64,000 bases of DNA. Source: Achromobacter xylosoxidans (GTDB lineage Bacteria > Pseudomonadota > Gammaproteobacteria > Burkholderiales > Burkholderiaceae_B). Below, piece by piece: positions 57,211-64,000 of this stretch. A model generated the notes under the pieces. That model was not told the origin of the DNA, did not search any database, and saw only the letters and a list, made by a program, of their open reading frames with translations. Both the position numbers and the translations under genes were made by a program. Each line of letters opens with the position of its first letter. Within the stretch, counting starts at the first letter, position 1. The stretch is from NCBI RefSeq assembly GCF_001457475.1, contig NZ_LN831029.1:6324001-6388000 (forward strand). Direction: 5' to 3'.

Positions 57211-59743
57211 GACCTTTCTCCCATTCGAAATGACGGCATTTAGGGAACTTGCTGCAGCCTAGAAAGCGCCTGGGCGACGTGCTCGAAGCCCGGCTCACGA
57301 GCTTTCCCGAGCCGCAAGTCGGGCACGCCGCTCCGGCAGCGCCACCGGGCGCCTCACGGCTGGCAGATAGCTGCAACGCCTCCGCGACCGGCATGGATGC
57401 CGTGACCGTCGCCGTGCGAACGCCTGGCTTTCCGCCATCGTCGGGCTGAGTGTGCTTGCACTGCGGATAAGCTGAACATCCCCAAAAGGCTCCCTTCGAG
57501 CTCTGCCGCAGGCGCAGCGGTTGCCGGCAAAGCGGGCACGGATAGCGCTTCTGCGTACCACCGAGCGTCACACCGGCGCCCGTATTGGCGTCACCTCTGG
57601 CCTCGAATTCAAACTCCAGACGCCACTCTGCATTTACCTTGAGCTTGGCACTGAACAGTCGCTTCGTCTTGCTGACGAAGCCTTCCAGCAGCCCCGTTTT
57701 CCCATCGATGTACAGAACAGTCAGCTCTGCGTCGGAAAGTTCGCGTCCTGCCACCAATCTAACCTGGCGAAACCCACATTCTGCGCTGCACGAGACTTGT
57801 AGCGTGCCCGCCTGCAGCGGCGCCTGACACTTTGGGCATGGCGCTGCAAGCCTGGTCTTTGGCGTCGCAGGGGCGGCCGCGGCCCTGGCCTTCAATGTCT
57901 CAACCAGGCGACGTGCAAACTGAGCGGTTTCGGTCATGAAGCGCGATCGGTCGTACTGGGCGCGCTCCATAAGTCGCAGTTTGCTTTCCCAATCCCCGGT
58001 CATCCTGGGCGAAGTCAATTCTTCAAGTCCGTTGGATTCCAAGAACTGCACAAGCTGAATGCCCTTGTCGGTGGGCACGAGATGCTGCTCCTTTCCCTCC
58101 CGCCGCAAATAGGGTTCAATCGGTCGTTTGGCACGATCATGATCCGCTAGGAGTACTTCGATAATGGCCGCGCGAGTGGCGGGCGTTCCAAGCCCTCGCT
58201 CTCGCATCGCCTCTCTCAGATCATCGTCCTCCAACAACTTTCCAGCGGTCTCCATTGCCCCCAGCAACGTGGCTTCGTTAAACCGGGCGGGCGGCTTCGT
58301 CTTCTGCGCCACGAGCTTCACGCCGCGATTCGCCGCGCCTTCGCCTTGCACCAATGGGCAAAGTGATGTGGAATCGTCCTCCGGATCAAGGTCTCGCCCA
58401 TAGACCGCCATCCATCCAGCCTCTTGAAGCACTCGGCCCGTGGCCGTGAACTCGTGCCCTGCCATGACTGTCGTTCGCTCGGTCTTAGCGTAGACCGCGG
58501 GCGGGTGAAAGGCAGCCAGGAACCGTCGCACGACCAGGTCGAAAACCTTAGCTTCGCCTTCGGTCAGGCCTTCCGGAAGCTTCCCAGTTGGAATAATGGC
58601 GAAGTGATCGGAGATCTTCGCATTGTTGAAGATCCGCTTGTCCGGGCGCACCCAGCTATTGGCAATGATCCGTCCAGCATGCTCGCCGTACGCACCCACA
58701 GAGAGCGTCTCCATTACTGAGGCAGCTTTCCCCACATAGTCCTCCGGAAGCGCATTGGAGTCTGTGCGCGGGTAAGTTACAGCTTTGTGCTTCTCGTATA
58801 AGGCCTGGGTCAAGTCCAACGTTTTCTTGGCGGAGAATTTGAACCGCTTGTTGGCCTCACGCTGAAGCGTCGTCAAGTCGAACAACTTAGGCGGAGCGCT
58901 TGTTACTGCCTTGAACTCATCTCGCACCGTGGAGGGCTCCGCAGCGCGGCATCGTGCGTGCAGGGCCTCGGCCGCGGATTTGTCCCATATGCGGTGAGTC
59001 GTGTCGCCAGAGTCCCCCGAGTCGATAGACGGACCGCGCCAACGCGCGACATATTCGCCCGCCTGCACGGCGAAAGTCGCATGCAGTTCCCAGTATGGCC
59101 GCGGCACAAAGGAGCGAATGGCAAGCTCCTGGTGAACAACAATCGCGAGCGTCGGCGTCTGGACTCGCCCCAGCGAATTCCGCTCGCGTCGATCGGTCAG
59201 CACTTCAACCAATGCAGATACCGCTCTTGAACCATTAATGCCAACCAGCCAATCCGCCTCGGACCGGCTGCGCGCCGCATCGCCCAACCTGGCGAAGGCT
59301 GAGGCCGGCCGAAGCCCCTTGTAGGCCTCGCGGATCGCCGCAGGAGTCATGGACTGAATCCACATCCGATACACCGGCTTCTGCGCCTTGTGAAACTCAT
59401 AAATCAGATTGAAGATCAGCTCACCTTCACGGCCCGCGTCGCAAGCGTTGACCACCGAGATCACATCCGGGCGTGCAATCAGCTTCCCGAGCAGCTTGAG
59501 CTGGTCGACCGTTCCGGGGATAGGACTCAGCACAAATCGGTCGGGAATGCGGGGAAGGCCACCGAACCCACCAGCAGGCTGACCAGGATCGGGGTCGGCA
59601 ATCTGAACTAAGTGCCCTATGCCAGAGCTGACAACAAACTGCTCACCTTCCAGCCAGTTCCCGGCCTGACGGCACCCACCAAGCGCCGCAGCGATATCGC
59701 GAGCGACAGAGGGCTTCTCAGCGATTATGAGGGTCTTCGTCAT
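57197..59743 (-). CDS. topB: DNA topoisomerase III (ICE type)
   Basis: An 848-aa type IA topoisomerase. It has an N-terminal Toprim domain (TLIIAEKPSVARDIAAALGG, CDAGREGELIF), the catalytic Tyr in AVTYPRTDSNALPED and C-terminal zinc-finger repeats (CPKCQAPL, CPLCRQPL, CPTCGSGKL). Such longer TopB copies are standard in SPI-7/PFGI-1-type ICEs, where they aid replication or transfer. The stop overlaps the next small gene. Confidence 0.94.
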   Translation of the reverse strand: MTKTLIIAEKPSVARDIAAALGGCRQAGNWLEGEQFVVSSGIGHLVQIADPDPGQPAGGFGGLPRIPDRFVLSPIPGTVDQLKLLGKLIARPDVISVVNACDAGREGELIFNLIYEFHKAQKPVYRMWIQSMTPAAIREAYKGLRPASAFARLGDAARSRSEADWLVGINGSRAVSALVEVLTDRRERNSLGRVQTPTLAIVVHQELAIRSFVPRPYWELHATFAVQAGEYVARWRGPSIDSGDSGDTTHRIWDKSAAEALHARCRAAEPSTVRDEFKAVTSAPPKLFDLTTLQREANKRFKFSAKKTLDLTQALYEKHKAVTYPRTDSNALPEDYVGKAASVMETLSVGAYGEHAGRIIANSWVRPDKRIFNNAKISDHFAIIPTGKLPEGLTEGEAKVFDLVVRRFLAAFHPPAVYAKTERTTVMAGHEFTATGRVLQEAGWMAVYGRDLDPEDDSTSLCPLVQGEGAANRGVKLVAQKTKPPARFNEATLLGAMETAGKLLEDDDLREAMRERGLGTPATRAAIIEVLLADHDRAKRPIEPYLRREGKEQHLVPTDKGIQLVQFLESNGLEELTSPRMTGDWESKLRLMERAQYDRSRFMTETAQFARRLVETLKARAAAAPATPKTRLAAPCPKCQAPLQAGTLQVSCSAECGFRQVRLVAGRELSDAELTVLYIDGKTGLLEGFVSKTKRLFSAKLKVNAEWRLEFEFEARGDANTGAGVTLGGTQKRYPCPLCRQPLRLRQSSKGAFWGCSAYPQCKHTQPDDGGKPGVRTATVTASMPVAEALQLSASREAPGGAAGAACPTCGSGKLVSRASSTSPRRFLGCSKFPKCRHFEWEKGHASN

Positions 59744-60150
59744 TTCCGCTCCTGAGGGATACGTCGCGGCCAGTTCGTGCGCTTTCCATTCATTCGCAAG
59801 AAGGACGCCCGCGTCATTTCCTCGCGGCCCAACCGTCGAACAACCGAAAGCAAGTTCCAGGTGCCGAAGCAGAGCACGTACCCGAGGACATAAGCGATGA
59901 GGGCCATGTTGAAGGGATGTGCGGCAAACCCGGCAAGACCCTCATGCCCAGACTCGCCGCCAGACACGAAATAGGCGATAAGGTTTGCGAAAAGCACACC
60001 AGAGCAGAAAAGAGCCAGAACGCGCCACCACCGGCGCGGCGCTCCCATCGCAGCGATGCGCCCCTTCCTCGCCAGGGCGGCAGTCCCGAGAACAGTCTCA
60101 AGAGTGGCTAGGCGCACGCGCGCCAAATACTGACCAATAAAGTTACGCAT
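59740..60150 (-). CDS. Hypothetical inner-membrane protein of the ICE
   Basis: A 136-aa protein with two hydrophobic helices (VLALFCSGVLFANLIAYFV, and MALIAYVLGYVLCF). No family recognised. Its stop overlaps the topB start by four bases, so it lies in the ICE core operon. Confidence 0.6.
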   Translation of the reverse strand: MRNFIGQYLARVRLATLETVLGTAALARKGRIAAMGAPRRWWRVLALFCSGVLFANLIAYFVSGGESGHEGLAGFAAHPFNMALIAYVLGYVLCFGTWNLLSVVRRLGREEMTRASFLRMNGKRTNWPRRIPQERK

Positions 60151-60159
60151 GGCCCGCCC

Positions 60160-60432
60160 CTATGCGGCCCGGGCCATTGGACTTGCCGCCATGCCTTTGA
60201 GCACCACCACTCCACCGCCCAGCCTAAGCAAGTCCTCAACCTTCCGCTTGGCCTCTTGAAGGCTGTAGGCGACATCCGTCTTATCGGCCGTCTGCCACCA
60301 GTACCCCACCGAGCCAATCACGTCGACTCTGCCCACCACTCGCTGCTCTTTCCCGACACGCAGGACGTACGACTCGCGAAACTGCTCCCACTTCGGCCTT
60401 CTCGTGCTGATACGCATATCAATGTCCTCCAC
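60160..60432 (-). CDS. Small hypothetical protein of the ICE core
   Basis: A 90-aa protein (MRISTRRPKWEQFRESYVLR after a five-residue leader) with a strand-rich middle (VVGRVDVIGSVGYWWQTADK). No family recognised. It lies between the ssb and membrane-protein genes in the same direction. Confidence 0.55.
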   Translation of the reverse strand: MEDIDMRISTRRPKWEQFRESYVLRVGKEQRVVGRVDVIGSVGYWWQTADKTDVAYSLQEAKRKVEDLLRLGGGVVVLKGMAASPMARAA

Positions 60433-60473
60433 GTCAGAGGTGGCGGAGCCACCCCCGACCGATCGAATAATGG

Positions 60474-60980
60474 TTAGAGAGCGGTCGGCGCCGCCTCGGT
60501 AGCTCGGGGTGCTTCCGGCTGCGCCTTGGCGCGGTACTGCACGGCTTCAATCCGCTGAAGGCCCAGGGTGACTTTCTCGGCGTCCATGCACATGCCGGCC
60601 TCTGCCTGACCGCTTTGCTCGTTGATCCATGGCCGCACATATGCGGCCCCGACCACGCTGACGGCTGCCCCAACCCGCACCACCTCGTACACCCGCTTTG
60701 CAGTTCCCTCATGCCAGATGGTCACTTGGACGGGAAACGTCCGTGAGTCGTCCTGCACGTACCCCCCATTGCCATCAGATTTGTATTCCGAGCACATCAC
60801 TCGGAGCTCGCAAATTTGGCGATCATCACCCTTCACCTTGACGGTCTTCAGCACTGGATTCACCAGAACATTTCCGCCCATCTCGCTTCTCATAGCCATT
60901 TCAATGCTCCAAAAAAGTTGATCCTCGTAGAACTCTCTTACCGCGTGGACAGGGTCGTTCGCCCGTTTCGGCAGCTTCAA
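60474..60980 (-). CDS. Single-stranded DNA-binding protein (ICE type)
   Basis: A 168-aa OB-fold protein with the SSB outline (GNVLVNPVLKTVKVKGDDRQ, RTFPVQVTIWHEGTAKRVYE, VGAAVSVVGAAYVRPWI) and a flexible tail, though the acidic DDDIPF-type tip is not present. It protects single strands during conjugative transfer. Its start overlaps the DUF3158 stop by four bases. Confidence 0.8.
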   Translation of the reverse strand: MKLPKRANDPVHAVREFYEDQLFWSIEMAMRSEMGGNVLVNPVLKTVKVKGDDRQICELRVMCSEYKSDGNGGYVQDDSRTFPVQVTIWHEGTAKRVYEVVRVGAAVSVVGAAYVRPWINEQSGQAEAGMCMDAEKVTLGLQRIEAVQYRAKAQPEAPRATEAAPTAL

Positions 60981-61567
60981 GATTGCTGGTTTCGTTCATA
61001 GGTTCTTGTGTTTTGCTGCAAAACGGCGCGCGGCACCAAGTTTCCAGCCCGTTGGCGCAGCGCACCATTTCGCAAGTACGATTCCACTTGGTCGACGGCT
61101 TGGCGCAGCACGCTTTCAAGCGCGTTCAATTCCATCGCGCGAACGTCGCAGTTGCGGAAGTGCTCCACGACCGATGGCGGGAGCGTCTCCAAGATTCCTG
61201 CCAGCGCTTCAAATCGCACGTAGCGCGCATGGCCTCGAATGCACCAACGCAACCGCGCCCGTCCCAGCGCCCCGCGGCCACGCTCTTCTACTAGGCGCAA
61301 GTAGCAGCCGACTTCGAATCTGGTGGTATCCAGCGCCAGATCGCTCATGGCATCCCTTGCCTGCGCCACCGAATCAGCGAACTGCCGCGACAGGGAGCGG
61401 AACGCTCCCTTACCCTTAAAGGCTTTTATGTCCACGGATACGGACGAGCACGAGAACGATGGGACACTGGCGACCGCTCGCGCACCCTCCAGCCCGGAAG
61501 GTGACGGCAAACCTGTCATGCTGGTGAGACCATCTGCGACAGACTTTGGCGACATGAGCGTCTCCAT
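60977..61567 (-). CDS. ICE protein, DUF3158-like
   Basis: A 196-aa protein (MSPKSVADGLTSMTGLPSPS, KGKGAFRSLSRQFADSVAQA, VEERGRGALGRARLRW) that resembles DUF3158 proteins placed between the PFL_4669-type and ssb genes in PFGI-1/SPI-7-like elements. It starts directly after the stop of the upstream gene. Function unknown. Confidence 0.65.
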   Translation of the reverse strand: METLMSPKSVADGLTSMTGLPSPSGLEGARAVASVPSFSCSSVSVDIKAFKGKGAFRSLSRQFADSVAQARDAMSDLALDTTRFEVGCYLRLVEERGRGALGRARLRWCIRGHARYVRFEALAGILETLPPSVVEHFRNCDVRAMELNALESVLRQAVDQVESYLRNGALRQRAGNLVPRAVLQQNTRTYERNQQS

Positions 61568-62620
61568 CTAGGTCAGAAGGTTCTTGTCGACGCCTGTAGC
61601 AACTGCATCCGCTAGCGGCACCGCATCCAACAGTCGCAATTCGGCAGCAGATAGATTTAGCCGGCGCTTCGTATGGCGAGGAGCCTCCTCACCCATGAAC
61701 ACCGGCTTGGGCACCTCCCCGAATATGGCTTTCACGGCGCTCACGCGCTGCTGGGCTGACGCTTCTGCTCCCGCGACAAAGTCGACGCGACTTAGGGTGA
61801 CGAGCTCGTCCTTCATCAGATACTTCTGCCAGTACAGAACGCGTTCAAAGACGCTCCGACATTTGTGCTTGACGGCCTGCAGTAGCGCATGACCTTGGCG
61901 TCCCGAAACTAGGTCGCGACGTTGAGCACTCTTCAACACTCGTGTGAAGTAGTCGACTTCCACGATGAGTAGCGCCACCATATAGCCATAGGGCGAGGCG
62001 AAGCCGAGCTGCATTTGCGCGGGCTCCCGGGACTGCAAAACCGAGTACGCGAGGCCCTTGGCTCTCATCTCGTCCAGCTTCAACAGCAGTTGCCCTTGTT
62101 CGGATTTGATGTATGCGCGCACTTCCTCAATGCGGGCCTTCGTTTCGACCAGAGCCCAGTCTGCATAGGGATTGTCATTCGACGACAGCGACCAAAGGGA
62201 TCGAAGTGCTGCCGCAACACGCTTTCCACCCGCAATCGGAGCGCCGGGCTTGCCGGGCTCGACCGCCTTTCCCATAAACAGCCGAAGGGCCTCCAGCGTG
62301 TGAAGAGACATAACGTCCTGGCTCTCGGCGACCAGCGACGGCAACGTCTTTATCTGGCGCGCCTCAGAACTCCCAACCAAGGGGTCGGCGCCGGCACGCG
62401 CTTCATGGGCCTGACGCATACGCGTAAATTCGGCCTCGCGCTCGTAGTAGAGTTGCAAGCGCCCGAAGAGAGGATGGGCCGGGTCGGGGTCATCGTCGTT
62501 GAGGAGGGAGCCCAGTATGCGGCGCTCACCGTCGAGGTCGTAACGATCGGGAAATGGGGAGTTGTCCGCCGTCGCAAATGCGGACAGGGAAGAATCAACC
62601 GCCGTTTTTTTCGGTGCCAT
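61568..62620 (-). CDS. ICE protein, PFL_4669 (TIGR03761) family-like
   Basis: A 350-aa protein with the features of this ICE family: LFGRLQLYYEREAEFTRMRQ, NPYADWALVETKARIEEV, and FASPYGYMVALLIVEVDYFT. It belongs to the conserved block that includes topB, ssb and DUF3158. Function unknown, probably in element replication or maintenance. Confidence 0.8.
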   Translation of the reverse strand: MAPKKTAVDSSLSAFATADNSPFPDRYDLDGERRILGSLLNDDDPDPAHPLFGRLQLYYEREAEFTRMRQAHEARAGADPLVGSSEARQIKTLPSLVAESQDVMSLHTLEALRLFMGKAVEPGKPGAPIAGGKRVAAALRSLWSLSSNDNPYADWALVETKARIEEVRAYIKSEQGQLLLKLDEMRAKGLAYSVLQSREPAQMQLGFASPYGYMVALLIVEVDYFTRVLKSAQRRDLVSGRQGHALLQAVKHKCRSVFERVLYWQKYLMKDELVTLSRVDFVAGAEASAQQRVSAVKAIFGEVPKPVFMGEEAPRHTKRRLNLSAAELRLLDAVPLADAVATGVDKNLLT

Positions 62621-62730
62621 CAGGCGCTTCTCCGTTGTTGAATGTGTTTATGGGTGATGCTGGCCCGCATCGTTAGGAAATTGCTCCAGGGCGACAGCGT
62701 GGTCGCGAATGTCAATTTCCTTGTCGACCT

Positions 62731-62745
62731 GTTTTGCTGCAAAAC
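62731..62745. repeat. 15-bp palindrome copy (one of three in the ICE block)
   Basis: GTTTTGCTGCAAAAC, palindromic around a central T, just past the stop of the STY4528-like gene. An identical copy lies at 61009-61023 and a one-mismatch copy (GTTTCGCTGCAAAAC) at 63153-63167. Confidence 0.6.
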
Positions 62746-62747
62746 AC

Positions 62748-64000
62748 TCATGGCCGAGCCCTCCGCTCCGCCATCACCGCGCGTAGCTCTGCGATTCGGG
62801 CGCGTCCCTCTTCCTTCGACGAAGGCTGAGGACCCGGGCAGGCCTTCGCCGCCACCACAGCCTCCGCCGCCCGCACCGAGGCGGAAACCGCAACCAGGTT
62901 GCGACGACGCTGTTCTTCAAGATGGGCAAGCTCGGGCACGAATCGTCCTTGCTGGGCCAGGAGAACCAGTCGCCTCAGGTATCCGAGCGGGTTCTCCACA
63001 GATTGCCGTCTTGCTCGCGCGCCAAACTCGTCGAGCAGGGTTTGCCGGACAGCAGTTGGCGCGTAGCCAAGAATCGTGATCGCGCCCTGCCTGCTCTCTT
63101 GCGGAAGCACGTCTGGCCACAGAAGGGAGTCCAAATCAACCACCACTGACTCGTTTCGCTGCAAAACGGCCTCCCGTGCGCGCGCGTGGGTTGTGGTCGT
63201 TGCTGTATTCGGACCTGTAGTCGTATCCCTTATAGAAGTGGACGAATCTGGCAAACTGCTATGCATGTTTCCAGCAATCTGCAATGTACGAATCCCACAA
63301 TCTGATATTTCCGGTTTGGCATTACCAGTTTGTCGGTTTCGTACATTGGCAGGCGCGGGGCCCGCTTGCGGCATAGTCTGCCCCGGCTCGCCCCTAGACA
63401 TTTGGAATGCCTGGTGGCGCCGCGTGGTCGCCAAACCTTCCACCTCAGCCCTCTTTCGGGCTGCTGCTTGAGATGCGAACTGTGCTTCCAGAAGCTTGCA
63501 GAGCAGTGCGGGATCTACTTGCGTGTAAACGCGCTTGGCGCCGCGGTTCAGGTAGAACTCCTGTACGAGACCTAGCTCTTTCAGCTTATCCTTGGCGTTC
63601 TCCAACGAGCGTCTATTCAGCGCGAGATCCTCTTGCCAGTTGAGTGCGGTCAGGCTGAACCAGGGATACCCGGACTCGACGGACTTGCGCTGAAGCTGGA
63701 GCAGTCGCGACAGAAGTAGACCGGCGTTCACTCCGCCGGTCACGTCTGCCAGGATGCGGTGATACGCCGTAGTTGGCCCGAGCAGATCCCGCACCGCGCG
63801 CTCAGGCGCGCGCATGAACTCAAATGTGAGTTCGACAGGAAGGGCCTCCTTCCTGCACACCTCCAAGGCCCTCGCTATGTTCGGAAGGTTCATTCGATAC
63901 CACAACGTGGCTGGCCGGCCCGCCAATGTCTCCTCTACGAAGCCGAGATTGCGGAGCCTGCGGCGCGCGGTGTCGAGCTCCGCGCGCGACAGGCCTGTCT
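62748..64000 (-). CDS. STY4528-like ICE replication protein, 5' end beyond the window
   Basis: The leftward frame is open through the right edge (TGLSRAELDTARRRLRNLGF, then VEETLAGRPATLWYRMN), so the start lies outside. This N-terminal part looks like a winged helix. Later parts are VTGGVNAGLLLSRLLQLQR and WFSLTALNWQEDLALNRRSL, also winged-helix-like. The C-terminal half is less conserved and Ala/Gln/Arg-rich. Placement before the PFL_4669-type gene matches STY4528 family island replication proteins. Confidence 0.78.
   Translation of the reverse strand, partial: TGLSRAELDTARRRLRNLGFVEETLAGRPATLWYRMNLPNIARALEVCRKEALPVELTFEFMRAPERAVRDLLGPTTAYHRILADVTGGVNAGLLLSRLLQLQRKSVESGYPWFSLTALNWQEDLALNRRSLENAKDKLKELGLVQEFYLNRGAKRVYTQVDPALLCKLLEAQFASQAAARKRAEVEGLATTRRHQAFQMSRGEPGQTMPQAGPAPANVRNRQTGNAKPEISDCGIRTLQIAGNMHSSLPDSSTSIRDTTTGPNTATTTTHARAREAVLQRNESVVVDLDSLLWPDVLPQESRQGAITILGYAPTAVRQTLLDEFGARARRQSVENPLGYLRRLVLLAQQGRFVPELAHLEEQRRRNLVAVSASVRAAEAVVAAKACPGPQPSSKEEGRARIAELRAVMAERRARP

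Overview
This looks like the accessory genome of a high-GC betaproteobacterium, most likely Alcaligenaceae (Achromobacter/Bordetella/Alcaligenes type). The reasons are an aio arsenite-oxidase locus of betaproteobacterial layout, DUF4148 and SulP-Usp genes typical of Burkholderiales, and integrative-conjugative-element (ICE) core genes at the right end. I infer that most of the window is layered cargo beside or inside one large ICE. All functions are read from sequence patterns; no searches were run.

Layout. 1-104: start of a MarR-like regulator running off the left edge. 138-9012: arsenite oxidation locus, with aioR-aioS-aioX leftward and aioB-aioA-cytochrome c-moaA rightward from a sigma-54 promoter, closed by a convergent arsR. 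9205-11132: a phoX-like phosphatase gene that has lost its 5' end. 11133-19362: a complete Tn21-group mercury transposon (merR, merTPADE, urf2, res, tnpR, tnpA) with 38-bp inverted repeats. Its flanks do not match, and it cuts phoX on one side and a bufferin-type bufB on the other. 19363-25088: metal and redox genes (bufB remnant, bufC, DoxX, DUF302, AhpD-like, YiiX-like, CcdA-like plus thioredoxin, a small membrane protein). 25671-28942: DUF4148 protein, glycosyltransferase, a hypothetical gene and a divergent cold-shock protein.

29035-45260 is an unusual stress or quality-control island. It is bracketed by two paralogous sulP-usp pairs in opposite orientation. Inside are an extra release factor 3, an MFS transporter, a ParD-like gene coupled to a PNPase-like gene that has lost its catalytic residues, a NrtR-like Nudix/winged-helix regulator, a GroEL-like gene lacking the ATPase aspartate, a DksA/TraR zinc-finger gene, a Hen1-like RNA methyltransferase domain and a cyclopropane fatty-acid synthase. 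Several members are paralogues of housekeeping RNA or protein quality-control machines.

45372-48419: a tyrosine integrase gene broken by a one-base deletion and by an IS66-family insertion with an 8-bp target duplication. 48557-54283: an anti-phage CBASS-type locus. Five leftward genes (54-aa protein, CD-NTase, E2-like protein, S-4TM effector, second CD-NTase with an AGS-C-like domain) lie opposite a CapH/CapP-like regulator-peptidase pair. The two nucleotidyltransferases in one E2-only operon make it the best candidate for a little-described system. 54284-54889 holds a short inverted-repeat element and direct repeats. 54890-64000: tyrosine recombinase, KfrA-like protein and ICE core genes (topB, ssb, DUF3158, PFL_4669 family, STY4528-like replication protein), the last running off the right edge.
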